Assembly: GCF_029784165.1 (NCBI RefSeq)
Contig: NC_073696.1
Coordinates: 47,863,897-47,927,896, forward strand
DNA: 64,000 nucleotides
From: Wyeomyia smithii
Taxonomy: Eukaryota; Arthropoda; Insecta; Diptera; Culicidae
Direction of reading: 5' to 3'
The position numbers were made by a program, and so were the translations under genes. How positions within the stretch are numbered: the stretch's first letter is position 1; each line of letters starts with the position of its first letter. This document shows, piece after piece, positions 21,501 to 34,280 of the stretch. The notes under the pieces were generated by a model. It ran no database searches. It was not told where the DNA came from and saw only the letters and a program-made list of their open reading frames with translations.

Positions 21501-22041
21501 CTGAATACTGGTATTTTGAGCTTGTGAAAATTGAACTAAAGTAAAATGGGCATTCCATGGAAAATAAATAAAAAATAATATTCGTTTTAGCATGTCATTT
21601 CCGATTTCGCTGAAACTTTTCACAGTTGAGCTATTCCCGCTGATACACGATAGTATTGAAAACGATTCAAGTTTAAGTTTTTTTTAGAGCCCATCGAGCT
21701 ATGATTTCTACGGATGTATCGTCTCTGACGTAACGATGAATGTAAACAAAAAAGAATAGGAGTCATTTCGATTCGACCATTTCCATTTTCATTTCATTTC
21801 TTTCGGTTACTGTCATCGAATCACGATAAACATTTTGAAGTAGAATACTTCTCTCAGGAAGTTCGGCTACATAGGGATGTGAAATGAAAATCTAAAACCG
21901 AAAAAAGTGAAAAATATGTCCAATTTCAAATGCTAATAAATCAGTTAGTATTCAATGGATTTCCTTCGTTCTTACAGCAATAGATTGTAAAATCTTCTAA
22001 GATTCTCTCCAAGTGCAGATAATTGTAATTTTATTTTTCAA
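18600..22041. other. No gene recognised
   Basis: Mixed-composition non-coding DNA. I see no transposon ends or RNA genes, and open frames up to 123 codons lack motifs. Confidence 0.45.
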
Positions 22042-22760
22042 ACTATTGTACTATTGAAAATAGTCAAGCCTTGTCAAAACGAAAACTTCGGCCTCTGATT
22101 GGTCGTTATATGATTGCTTCCCAAGCACGGTTGACAGAATCATAGACCTTGCCATTTGAAATGTGCTATTTTGCCTTTATAAGAGCCTGTTTCACCCGAA
22201 GCCGCTCATTTTGATTCTAGACTGCAACAACAGCAGTCCTCCCGTAGCAGTGCAGCGGACAACGGCCATTGGACATCGGCCACAGCTGTGGTATGGCAAA
22301 GGATAGCGGAGCGCGTCTCAGCATCGATAGCAGGACCAGGTGATGCAAGGCAGCGGATACCAATGGCAACGGAAGCGTCCACTACTGTGGCAACGGGGAT
22401 AGCGCAGCGGTTGACGTTGGTCTCAGCATCTATATAAGCAGGGCCAGTTGATGCAGTGTGGCATTTTAGTGAAATGCTGTCTCTGAGCGATAGCAGGCAC
22501 ACTAGCAAATGCATCCAATGAAAAGAACGTTCTGCACACTTAATTTATCTCGGCAAACTTTCCAACAGCTGATGGAGCTTGGCGAAATTTTGACCAAATG
22601 TCAGCTGTTGAGTTCTCGGCAACAAAATCTAAGTGTGTGGAAAACTTTTCGGTGTTTATTTCCCCCAAGGAATACTTTATTCGCACTGCCAGTGATAACG
22701 CAAAGATGTGATCGGCATCTTATCGAACATTGAATTAAACAACAAATTGTCCTTTTCAGG
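22042..22760 (+). repeat. Promoter-like repeat unit, copy 1
   Basis: About 720 bp, repeated in diverged direct orientation at about 22992-23735. The best-kept part includes gattgcttcccaagcacgg, gacagaatcatagacc and ataagagcctgtttca. A GC-richer leader full of short 'gatagcagc' and 'cagctgtgg' motifs follows, ending near attaaacaacaaatt. No long ORF. It could be a duplicated non-coding transcription unit or a repeat carrying its own promoter. Confidence 0.65.
22096..22239 (+). promoter_or_regulatory. Core promoter candidate: ATTGG, TATA, Inr, DPE
   Basis: An inverted CCAAT box (gattggtc, about 22097-22104) lies upstream. TATAAG is at 22178-22183. TCATTT (TCAKTY initiator) has its A at 22208, exactly 30 bp from the TATA box's first base. 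AGTCC at 22235-22239 sits at +28 and matches RGWYV. Positions fit the insect Pol II core promoter; activity is inference. Confidence 0.5.
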
Positions 22761-23132
22761 ATGAAATGAAAACCTAATTGAAGAGTTAATATTTTCTCTT
22801 AAATCAATTTACACTTTCAAGAAATTTGGAACAGATATATATTTGGTTTCATCTCCGTGTCTCAGAACGAACTAAATTATCTCTTCCTTCAGTCATGAGC
22901 ACAACATCCGAAAAGCTTTCATTATCAGCATAAAAAATATTTTTTCGCATAATTAAAAATTCAAAAATTATCAAGTCCAAATCATGACAAGCTACTACAT
23001 TATTGAGAATGGTCAATCCTTGTTGAAGCGAATAATTCGACTGATCTGATTAGTCGTTAAAATGATTGCTTCCCAAGCACGGTCGACAGAATCATAGACC
23101 TTGCCATTTTAAATTTGCTATTTGTCTGTTTA

Positions 23133-23217
23133 AGGTAAGGATGGGAATTATCGACTGAAATGGCTATCGATAGTTATCGATGATTTCCTACTACTATCGA
23201 TAGGTTTTTCATCCCTA
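23133..23217. mobile_element. Mini-insertion carrying TATCGATA motifs
   Basis: Absent from copy 1 at the equivalent site. The ends aaggatggga and ttcatccct are imperfect inverted repeats. It contains TATCGATA at 23165-23172 and 23195-23202 and TATCGATG at 23175-23182. TATCGATA is the established DREF-binding DRE motif of dipteran core promoters. The insertion ends next to the TATA box at 23218. Confidence 0.55.
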
Positions 23218-23280
23218 TATAAGAGCCTGTTTCAGTCGAAGCCGCTCATAATAGTTCTAGACAGCGACAACAGCAGTCTT
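23218..23280 (+). promoter_or_regulatory. Core promoter candidate, copy 2
   Basis: TATAAG at 23218-23223 and an initiator-like TCA with A at 23248 keep the 30-bp spacing of copy 1. The initiator (TCATAA) and the +28 element (AGTCT) are each one base off consensus. DRE-like motifs lie just upstream in the small insertion. Confidence 0.45.
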
Positions 23281-23861
23281 CCCTTAGCAGCAGCAGTAGC
23301 AGTGCAGTGGATACCAGCCGGATAGCGGCCACAGCTGTGGCATGGCAATCGATAGTGCACTAGTTGCAGCGGATCTCAGCATTGATAGCAGCTGTCCCAG
23401 CTGATGTAGGAATAGCGGATACCAATAGCAGCGTATAGCGGCCAAAACATTAGCATGGCTACGGATAGCGTAGCAGTTGCAGCGGGTTTAGCATCGATAG
23501 CAGCTGATGCAGTGAGGCACTTTAGTGAAATGCAGTCTCTGTGCGATAGCGGGCACTTAAATGCATTCGATGAAAAGTTGACTCATTTCGACAACACGTG
23601 AGCCGTCTAGTTTTGAGTGTTAAATCAGCTTTTCACTATTTATCACAAGGAATACTTTATTCGCACTGTCAGCGATAACGCCAAGATGTGATTGGTATAT
23701 TATCCGATATTGAATTGAACAACAAATTAAAAAATGACTGGCACGAAAGCAGCCGGGTTTTCATGTAAAAGTATTCTACTTCATCCTTACGGTCGTGGCT
23801 TTGCACACAACCCTCCTGTGATGTTTTGCTATCGAACAAGTATTCAAATTTCTTACGAATG

Positions 23862-23925
23862 CATACGAAGGGGCAGAGGGGGATTCAAGAGAATCTTACG
23901 TAAGATTGAATTATTACGTAATTAT
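23862..23925. mobile_element. Fragment of ACGTAAG-type MITE
   Basis: Contains ggggcagagggggattc and aatcttacgtaagatt, matching the internal part of the copy at 24224-24347. Confidence 0.4.
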
Positions 23926-24223
23926 AAATATTATTATTAATTAAAAAAAAAACTAAAAAAAAAGTTTACGAAACTAAAAAAAATACAATTAGTTGAATTA
24001 TTTATCGCTGCGATCTTAACAGTTGAACCTTGGGAAAGCAGTGAATTCGCCGTCGCTGGGTGATTGCGTGCTTGACTTCATTTCTACTTAACTTTGAATT
24101 TTGTTTACTTTAACATAGTATTAACATAGTATTGACTGTATTGACCTGTTTTGTTTCATCCTCAACGAATCTGCTATGCGTAAAAAAAAATGTTTTACCT
24201 TCGAAAATATTTTTTTCCCTAAA
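23926..24223. other. No gene recognised
   Basis: A-rich spacer between two MITE fragments; tandem 'ttaacatagta' occurs twice near 24111-24132. Confidence 0.4.
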
Positions 24224-24347
24224 AAGACAATCTTACGTAAGATTCGTGGAGGGGGAGAGGGGTAATGCAAAGTCTTACTTAGCCTTATTATGGGGGGAGG
24301 GGGGATCGAAAATTTCGATAAAAGTCCTTACATAATTAATGGATGAC
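24224..24347 (-). mobile_element. ACGTAAG-type MITE end
   Basis: Carries tcttacgtaagattcg, G-rich runs (ggagggggagagggg and ggggggaggggggatc) and a terminus taattaatggatgacgcc. In reverse orientation this reads ggcgtcatccattaatta, a style of MITE end frequent in insect genomes and seen again at 11219. Confidence 0.5.
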
Positions 24348-25112
24348 GCCTTAAATATTTTTTCCATCCCCTCTTTAATGATGAGTTGGTTTGAAATATT
24401 CTATAAAGAATATAATGTGTTACAGCATTTTAAATGAGGTAAGATTTAACATTCGAACATGTTTTGGTAATTTTAACATTATTTTTTAAACCTATTTTGG
24501 TAATTTTAATATTATTTTTGTTTGAGACAACATGCATCTCTACATTTAAAATATTTTTGTAAAAAAGGATGATCGAAAAATGTTTAAAAAGTATTGATTT
24601 CCAGTTGATCAACCATATGCAGTTTCTTTATTTATTCCATATGGGATTCCTTAAAAGCATAACTGTTTTCAATACCATTATGTTAATATCAATACCATTA
24701 TGTTAATAGTGGGCCGGTCTCAGTGAGAATTGCTCATATTTAAATTTATTTATGCTGTTTCCTGCATAATGGCGTGCTTTTTGTGGAGCAATCTGAGCAA
24801 AATGAACAAAATCAGTTTTTGAGTTCTGCCAGAAATATTGTCAGTTAGTTTTTTTTGCATTATAATTTGCATTTTTCGACGATTGTACCTCTTTTATTTT
24901 AAATCGATAATTTCATCGTTTTCCTCGAAAAACTTCATGTAAAAAACACCTAAAAATTTGAAGTTATATGAGTCAATCTGGAGATACAACATATTTGCGA
25001 AAAAAAAAATTTTTTTTTAGCAGTTAATTAAATAAAATATGTTTACTTTTTTGCAGCGGTGTAGCGGTGTATTTCTTTCAAATAATTCCTAAAAACTGAC
25101 CACGCAATAAGC
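24348..25112. other. No gene; one 20-bp tandem duplication
   Basis: tcaataccattatgttaata occurs twice in tandem at 24669-24708. The rest is AT-rich without recognised features. Confidence 0.5.
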
Positions 25113-25429
25113 GTGATCCGATCAGAAAAACAACTAAAACATTACAAAATTCCATCAACAGCAGATACAAGTTACACATTTTGATACGATTTAGTATTTT
25201 TCCATATACTTTTGGTAACAATTGAATCTGAATAAGTTATAACAACAAATCCTGAAATAGAACTGTTCTAAAGCAAGTCTAACAAATTTTTCGTCTTTTT
25301 CAAAAGCAGTTGTTTCTAATAACGGTTGTTATTATATTGTTCTTATGCTATTTTATTTTATATGTAAGAAAGTTTTTACGTTAGTATAAATTTTGATGTT
25401 GGTTCGATCCTAGTATAATCAGTTTTGTT
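25113..25429. mobile_element. Left part of an ATCCCGATCA MITE, cut by the hexamer array
   Basis: Starts with gtgatccgatcagaaaaac and aligns along its whole length with the complete MITE at 49670-50094, for example ttacaaaattc..atcaac, gaatctgaat.agttataa and gatcctagta.aatca. The match stops where the CCCAAT array begins at about 25430. The complete copy instead continues attttaacacctaac. The missing right part was not found after the array. Confidence 0.75.
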
Positions 25430-25841
25430 CAATCCCAATCCCAATCCCAATCCCAATCCCAATCCCAATCCCAATCCCAATCCCAATCCCAATCCCAATC
25501 CCAATCCCAATCCAAATCCCAATGTAAATCCCAATCCCGATCCCAATCCCAATCCCAATCCCAATCCCAATCCCAATCCCAATCCCAATCCCAATCCCAA
25601 TCCCAATCCCAATCCCAATCCCAATCCCAATCCCAATCCCAATCCCAATCCCAATTCCGATCCCAATCCCAATCCCAATCCCAATCCCAATCCCAATCCC
25701 AATCCCAATCCCAATCCCAATCCCAATCCCAATCCCAATCCCAATCCCAATCCCAATCCCAATCCCAATCCCAATCCCAATCCCAATCCCAATCCCAATC
25801 CCAATCCCAATCCCAATCCCAATCCCAATCCCAATCCCAAT

Positions 25842-26597
25842 CCCTATCCCAATCCCAATCCCAATCCCAATCCTAATTCCAATCCTAATCTCAATCCTAA
25901 TCCCAATCCCAATCCCAATCCAAATCCCAATGTAAATCCCAATCCCGATCCCAATCCCAATCCCAATCCCAATCCCAATCCCAATCCCAATCCCAATCCC
26001 AATTCCGATCCCAATCCCAATCCCAATCCCAATCCCAATCCCAATCCCAATCCCAATCCCAATCCCAATCCCAATCCCAATCCCAATCCCAATCCTAATC
26101 CCAATCCCAATCCTAATCCCAATCCCAATCCCAATCCCAATCTCAATCCCAATCCCAATCCCAATCCTAATCCCAATCCCAATCCCAATCCCAATCCCAA
26201 TCTCAATCCCAATCCCAATCCCAATCCCAATCCCAATCCCAATCCCAATCCCAATCCCAATCCCAATCCCAATCCCAATCCCAATCCCAATCCCAATCCC
26301 AATCCCAATTCCGATCCCAATCCCAATCCCAATCCCAATCCCAATCCCAATCCCAATCCCAATCCCAATCCCAATCCCAATCCCAATCCCAATCCCAATC
26401 CCAATCCCAATCCCAATCCCAATCCCAATCCCAATCCCAATCCCAATCCCAATCCCAATCCCAATCCCAATCCCAATCCCAATCCCAATCCCAATCCCAA
26501 TCCCAATCCCAATCCCAATCCCAATCCCAATCCCAATCCCAATCCCAATCCCAATCCCAATCCCAATCCCAATCCCAATCCCAATCCCAATCCCAAT
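25842..26597. repeat. Higher-order block A of the hexamer array
   Basis: Begins with the variant CCCTATC, then CCTAATTCCAATCCTAATCT, CCAAATCCCAATGTAAATCC at +80 and AATTCCGATC at +159. Copies with the same internal spacing start at 26598 (756 bp later) and 28575. The shared order of variants shows duplication of whole blocks, not single units. Confidence 0.85.
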
Positions 26598-29500
26598 CCC
26601 TATCCCAATCCCAATCCCAATCCCAATCCTAATTCCAATCCTAATCTCAATCCTAATCCCAATCCCAATCCCAATCCAAATCCCAATGTAAATCCCAATC
26701 CCGATCCCAATCCCAATCCCAATCCCAATCCCAATCCCAATCCCAATCCCAATCCCAATTCCGATCCCAATCCCAATCCCAATCCCAATCCCAATCCCAA
26801 TCCCAATCCCAATCCCAATCCCAATCCCAATCCCAATCCCAATCCCAATCCTAATCCCAATCCCAATCCTAATCCCAATCCCAATCCCAATCCCAATCTC
26901 AATCCCAATCCCAATCCCAATCCCAATCCCAATCCCAATCCCAATCCCAATCCCAATCCCAATCCCAATCCCAATCCCAATCCCAATCCCAATCCCAATC
27001 CCAATCCCAATCCCAATCCCAATCCCAATCCCAATCCCAATCCCAATCCCAATCCCAATCCCAATCCCAATCCCAATCCCAATCCCAATCCCAATCCCAA
27101 TCCCAATCCCAATCCCAATCCCAATCCCAATCCCAATCCCAATCCCAATCCCAATCCCAATCCCAATCCCAATCCCAATCCCAATCCCAATCCCAATCCC
27201 AATCCCAATCCCAATCCCAATCCCAATCCCAATCCCAATCCCAATCCCAATCCCAATCCCAATCCCAATCCCAATCCCAATCCCAATCCCAATCCCAATC
27301 CCAATCCCAATCCCAATCCCAATCCCAATCCCAATCCCAATCCCAATCCCCATACCAATTCCAATTCCAATCCCAATCCCTATTCCAATTCCAATTTCAA
27401 TTCCAATTCCAATCCCAATCCCAATCCCAATCCCAATCCGAATCCGAATCCCAATCCCAATCCCAATCCTAATCCCAATCCCAATCCCAATCCCATTCCC
27501 AATCCCAATCCCAACCCAATCCCAATCCCAATCTTAATCCCAATCCCAATCCCAATCCCAATCCCAATCCCAATCCCAATCCCAATCCCAATCCCAATCC
27601 CAATCCCAATCCCAATCCCAATCCCAATCCCAATCCCAATCCCAGTCCCAATCCCAATCCCAATCCCAATCCCAATCCCAATCCCAATCCCAATCCCAAT
27701 CCCAATCCCAATCCCAATCCCAATCCCAATCCCAATCCCAATCCCCTTCCCAATCCCAATCCCAATCCCAATCCCAATTCCAATTCCAATCCCAATCCCA
27801 ATCCAAATTCCATTTCCAATCCCAATCCCAGTGTCAATCCCAATCCCAATCCCAATCCCAATCTCAATCTTAACCGCAACCCCAACCCCTATCCCAATCC
27901 CAATTCCAATCCCAATCCGAATCCCAATCCCAATCCCAATCCCAATCCCAATTCCAATTCCAACCCAATCCCAATCCCAATCCCAATCCCAATCCCAATT
28001 CCAATTCCAACCCAATCCCAATCCCAATACCAATCCCAATCCCAATCCCAATCCCAATCCCAATCCCAATCCCAATCCCAATCCCAATCCCAATCCCAAT
28101 CCCAATCCCAATCCCAATCCCAATCCCAATCCCAATCCCAATCCCAATCCCAATCCCAATCCCAATCCCAATCCCAATCCCAATCCCAATCCCAATCCCA
28201 ATCCCAATCCCAATCCCAATGCCAATCCCAATCCCAATCCCAATCCCAATCCCAATCCCAATCCCAATCCCAATCCCAATCCCAATCCCAATCCCAATCC
28301 CAATCCCAATTCCGATCCCAATCCCAATCCCAATCCCAATCCCAATCCCAATCCCAATCCCAATCCCAATCCCAATCCCAATCCCAATCCCAATCCCAAT
28401 CCCAATCCCAATCCCAATCCCAATCCCAATCCCAATCCCAATCCCAATCCCAATCCCAATCCCAATCCCAATCCCAATCCCAATCCCAATCCCAATCCCA
28501 ATCCCAATCCCAATCCCAATCCCAATCCCAATCCCAATCCCAATCCCAATCCCAATCCCAATCCCAATCCCAATCCCTATCCCAATCCCAATCCCAATCC
28601 CAATCCTAATTCCAATCCTAATCTCAATCCTAATCCCAATCCCAATCCCAATCCAAATCCCAATGTAAATCCCAATCCCGATCCCAATCCCAATCCCAAT
28701 CCCAATCCCAATCCCAATCCCAATCCCAATCCCAATTCCGATCCCAATCCCAATCCCAATCCCAATCCCAATCCCAATCCCAATCCCAATCCCAATCCCA
28801 ATCCCAATCCCAATCCCAATCCTAATCCCAATCCCAATCCTAATCCCAATCCCAATCCCAATCCCAATCTCAATCCCAATCCCAATCCCAATCCCAATCC
28901 CAATCCCAATCCCAATCCCAATCCCAATCCCAATCCCAATCCCAATCCCAATCCCAATCCCAATCCCAATCCCAATCCCAATCCCAATCCCAATCCCAAT
29001 CCCAATCCCAATCCCAATCCCAATCCCAATCCCAATCCCAATCCCAATCCCAATCCCAATCCCAATCCCAATCCCAATCCCAATCCCAATCCCAATCCCA
29101 ATCCCAATCCCAATCCCAATCCCAATCCCAATCCCAATCCCAATCCCAATCCCAATCCCAATCCCAATCCCAATCCCAATCCCAATCCCAATCCCAATCC
29201 CAATCCCAATCCCAATCCCAATCCCAATCCCAATCCCAATCCCAATCCCAATCCCAATCCCAATCCCAATCCCAATCCCCATACCAATTCCAATTCCAAT
29301 CCCAATCCCTATTCCAATTCCAATTTCAATTCCAATTCCAATCCCAATCCCAATCCCAATCCCAATCCGAATCCGAATCCCAATCCCAATCCCAATCCCA
29401 ATCCCAATCCCAATCCCAATCCCAATCCCAATCCCAATCCCAACCCAATCCCAATCCCAATCTTAATCCCAATCCCAATCCCAATCCCAATCCCAATCCC

Positions 29501-31589
29501 AATCCCAATCCCAATCCCAATCCCAATCCCAATCCCAATCCCAATCCCAGTCCCAATCCCAATCCCAATCCCAATCCCAATCCCAATCCCAATCCCAATC
29601 CCAATCCCAATCCCAATCCCAATCCCAATCCCAATCCCAATCCCAATCCCAATCCCCTTCCCAATCCCAATCCCAATCCCAATTCCAATTCCAATCCCAA
29701 TCCCAATCCAAATTCCATTTCCAATCCCAATCCCAGTGTCAATCCCAATCCCAATCCCAATCCCAATCTCAATCTTAACCGCAACCCCAACCCCTATCCC
29801 AATCCCAATTCCAATCCCAATCCGAATCCCAATCCCAATCCCAATCCCAATCCCAATCCCAATTCCAATTCCAACCCAATCCCAATCCCAATCCCAATCC
29901 CAATCCCAATTCCAATTCCAACCCAATCCCAATCCCAATACCAATCCCAATCCCAATCCCAATCCCAATCCCAATCCCAATCCCAATCCCAATCCCAATC
30001 CCAATCCCAATCCCAATCCCAATCCCAATCCCAATCCCAATCCCAATCCCAATCCCAATCCCAATCCCAATCCCAATCCCAATCCCAATCCCAATCCCAA
30101 TCCCAATCCCAATGCCAATCCCAATCCCAATCCCAATCCCAATCCCAATCCCAATCCCAATTCCGATCCCAATCCCAATCCCAATCCCAATCCCAATCCC
30201 AATCCCAACCCAATCCCAATCCCAATCTTAATCCCAATCCCAATCCCAATCCCAATCCCAATCCCAATCCCAATCCCAATCCCAATCCCAATCCCAATCC
30301 CAATCCCAATCCCAATCCCAATCCCAATCCCAATCCCAATCCCAATCCCAATCCCAATCCCAATCCTAGTCCCAATCCCAATCCCAATCCCAATCCCAAT
30401 CCCAATCCCAATCCCAATCCCAATCCCAATCCCAATCCCAATCCCAATCCCAATCCCCTTCCCAATCCCAATCCCAATCCCAATCCCAATTCCAATTCCA
30501 ATCCCAATCCCAATCCAAATTCCATTTCCAATCCCAATCCCAGTGTCAATCCCAATCCCAATCCCAATCCCAATCTCAATCTTAACCGCAACCCCAACCC
30601 CTATCCCAATCCCAATTCCAATCCCAATCCGAATCCCAATCCCAATCCCAATCCCAATCCCAATTCCAATTCCAACCCAATCCCAATCCCAATCCCAATC
30701 CCAATCCCAATTCCAATTCCAACCCAATCCCAATCCCAATACCAATCCCAATCCCAATCCCAATCCCAATCCCAATCCCAATCCCAATCCCAATCCCAAT
30801 CCCAATCCCAATCCCAATCCCAATCCCAATCCCAATCCCAATCCCAATCCCAATCCCAATCCCAATCCCAATCCCAATCCCAATCCCAATCCCAATCCCA
30901 ATCCCAATCCCAATCCCAATCCCAATCCCAATCCCAATCCCAATCCCAATCCCAATCCCAATCCCAATCCCAATCCCAATCCCAATCCCAATCCCAATCC
31001 CAATCCCAATTCCGATCCCAATCCCAATCCCAATCCCAATCCCAATCCCAATCCCAATCCCAATCCCAATCCCAATCCCAATCCCAATCCCAATCCCAAT
31101 CCCAATCCCAATCCCAATCCCAATCCCAATCCCAATCCCAATCCCAATCCCAATCCCAATCCCAATCCCAATCCCAATCCCAATCCCAATCCCAATCCCA
31201 ATCCCTATTCCAATTCCAATTTCAATTCCAATTCCAATCCCAATCCCAATCCCAATCCCAATCCGAATCCCAATCCCAATCCCAATCCCAATCCCAATCC
31301 CAATCCCAATCCCAATCCCAATCCCAATCCCAACCCAATCCCAATCCCAATCCCAATCCCAATCCCAATCCCAATCCCAATCCCAATCCCAATCCCAATC
31401 CCAATCCCAATCCCAATCCCAATCCCAATCCCAATCCCAATCCCAATCCCAATCCCAATCCCAATCCCAGTCCCGATCCCAATCCCAATCCCAATCCCAA
31501 TCCCAATCCCAATCCCAATCCCAATCCCAATCCCAATCCCAATCCCAATCCCAATCCCCTTCCCAATCCCAATCCCAATCCCAATCCCA

Positions 31590-34280
31590 ATTCCAATCCC
31601 AATCCCAATCCAAATTCCATTTCCAATCCCAATCCCAGTGTCAATCCCAATCCCAATCCCAATCCCAATCTCAATCTTAACCGCAACCCCAACCCCTATC
31701 CCAATCCCAATCCCAATTCCAATTCCAATTTCAATTCCAATTCCAATTCCAATCCCAATCCCGATCCCAATCCCAATCCCAATCCCAATCCCAATCCCTA
31801 TCCCAATCCCAACCCCTATCCCAATCCCAATCTTAATCCCAATCCCAATCCCAATTCCAATTCCAATTCCAATTCCAATTCCAATTCCGATTCCAATTCC
31901 TAATCTCAATCGCAATCCAAATCCCAATGTAAATCCCAATCCCGATCCCAATCCCAATACCAATCCCAATCCCAATCCCAATTCCGATCTCAATCCCAAT
32001 CCCAATCCCAATCCCAATCCCAATCCCAATCCCAATCCCAATCCCAATCCCAATCCCAATCCCAATCCCAATCCCAATCCCAATCCCAATCCAAATCCCA
32101 TCCCAATCCCAATCCCAATCCCAATCCCAATCCCAATCCCAATCCCAATCCCAATCCCAATCCCAATCCCAATCCCAATCCCAATCCCAATCCCAATCCC
32201 AATCCCAATCCCAATCCCAATCCCAATCCCAATCCCAATACCAATCCCAATCCCAATTCCAATCCCAATCCCAATCTCAATCCCAATTCCAATTCCAATC
32301 CCAATCCCAATTCCAATTCCAATCCCAATTCCAATCTCAATCCCAATCCCAATCCGAATCCCAATCCCAATCCCAATTCCAACCCATTGCCAATCCCAAT
32401 TCCAATCCCAATACCAATTCCAATCCCAATCCCAATCCCAATACCAATCCCAGTCCCAATTCCAATTCCAATCCCAATCCCAATCTCAATCCCAATTCCA
32501 ATCCCAATTCCAATCCCAATCCCAATCTCAATCCCAATTCCAATTCCAATCCCAATCCCAATTCCAATCCCAATCCCAATCTCAATCCCAATTCCAATTC
32601 CAATTCCAATCCCAATCCCAATTCCAATTCCAATCCCAATCCCAATTCCAATCCCAATCCGAATCCCAATCCCAATCCCAATCCCAATCCCAATCCCAAT
32701 TCCAATTCCAACCCAATCCCAATCCCAATCCCAATCCCAATCCTAATCCCAATTCCAATTCCAACCCAATCCCAATCCCAATCCCAATACCAATCCCAAT
32801 CCCAATCCCAATCCCAATCCCAATCCCAATCCCAATCCCAATCCCAATCCCAATCCCAATCCCAATCCCAATCCCAATCCCAATCCCAATCCCAATCCCA
32901 ATCCCAATCCCAATCCCAATCCCAATCCCAATCCCAATCCCAATCCCAATCCCAATCCCAATCCCAATCCCAATCCCAATCCCAATCCCAATCCCAATCC
33001 CAGTCCCGATCCCAATCCCAATCCCAATCCCAATCCCAATCCCAATCCCAATCCCAATCCCAATCCCAATCCCAATCCCAATCCCAATCCCAATCCCCTT
33101 CCCAATCCCAATCCCAATCCCAATCCCAATTCCAATCCCAATCCCAATCCAAATTCCATTTCCAATCCCAATCCCAGTGTCAATCCCAATCCCAATCCCA
33201 ATCCCAATCTCAATCTTAACCGCAACCCCAACCCCTATCCCAATCCCAATCCCAATTCCAATTCCAATTTCAATTCCAATTCCAATTCCAATCCCAATCC
33301 CGATCCCAATCCCAATCCCAATCCCAATCCCAATCCCTATCCCAATCCCAAATCCCAATCCCAATCCCTATCCCAATCCCAACCCCTATCCCAATCCCAA
33401 TCTTAATCCCAATCCCAATCCCAATTCCAATTCCAATTCCAATTCCAATTCCAATTCCGATTCCAATTCCTAATCTCAATCGCAATCCAAATCCCAATGT
33501 AAATCCCAATCCCGATCCCAATCCCAATACCAATCCCAATCCCAATCCCAATTCCGATCTCAATCCCAATCCCAATCCCAATCCCAATCCCAATCCCAAT
33601 CCCAATCCCAATCCCAATCCCAATCCCAATCCCAATCCCAATCCAAATCCCATCCCAATCCCAATCCCAATCCCAATCCCAATCCCAATCCCAATCCCAA
33701 TCCCAATCCCAATCCCAATCCCAATCCCAATCCCAATCCCAATCCCAATCCCAATCCCAATCCCAATCCCAATACCAATCCCAATCCCAATTCCAATCCC
33801 AATCCCAATCTCAATCCCAATTCCAATTCCAATCCCAATCCCAATTCCAATTCCAATCCCAATTCCAATCTCAATCCCAATCCCAATCCGAATCCCAATC
33901 CCAATCCCAATTCCAACCCATTGCCAATCCCAATTCCAATCCCAATACCAATTCCAATCCCAATCCCAATCCCAATACCAATCCCAGTCCCAATTCCAAT
34001 TCCAATCCCAATCCCAATCTCAATCCCAATTCCAATCCCAATTCCAATCCCAATCCCAATCTCAATCCCAATTCCAATTCCAATCCCAATCCCAATTCCA
34101 ATCCCAATCCCAATCTCAATCCCAATTCCAATTCCAATTCCAATCCCAATCCCAATTCCAATTCCAATCCCAATCCCAATTCCAATCCCAATCCGAATCC
34201 CAATCCCAATCCCAATCCCAATCCCAATCCCAATTCCAATTCCAACCCAATCCCAATCCCAATCCCAATCCCAATCCTAA
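31590..34280. repeat. Tandem duplication of about 1.5 kb within the array
   Basis: 31590-32745 and 33128-34280 share an ordered series of variants: TTAACCGCAACCCC (31678 and 33217), AATGTAAATC (31926 and 33496) and AACCCATTGCC (32381 and 33915). Offsets of 1539, 1570 and 1534 differ by local gains and losses of units. TTAACCGCAACCCC also occurs at 27871, 29776 and 30583. Confidence 0.85.

Larger units (their letters stand above)
22992..23735 (+). repeat. Promoter-like repeat unit, copy 2
   Basis: Direct, diverged copy of 22042-22760, interrupted upstream of the TATA box by an insertion of about 85 bp (23133-23217). Shared tail features include the phrase 'aaggaatactttattcgcact' in both copies. 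Confidence 0.65.

Noticed and set aside
22042..23735. A pair of LTRs flanking a small retrotransposon
   Set aside because: No TG...CA ends, primer-binding site or polypurine tract were found, and the copies are strongly diverged.
23734..23940. Start of a histone H3-like frame (MTGTKAAG...)
   Set aside because: Resemblance is limited to a few residues and the frame does not continue as a histone.
25425..33473. 2,682-codon plus-strand open frame of Asn-Pro, Ile-Pro and Ser-Gln repeats
   Set aside because: All frames on both strands stay open because the hexamer contains no stop; frame identity changes wherever the unit count slips. No promoter, splice or codon evidence for a gene.
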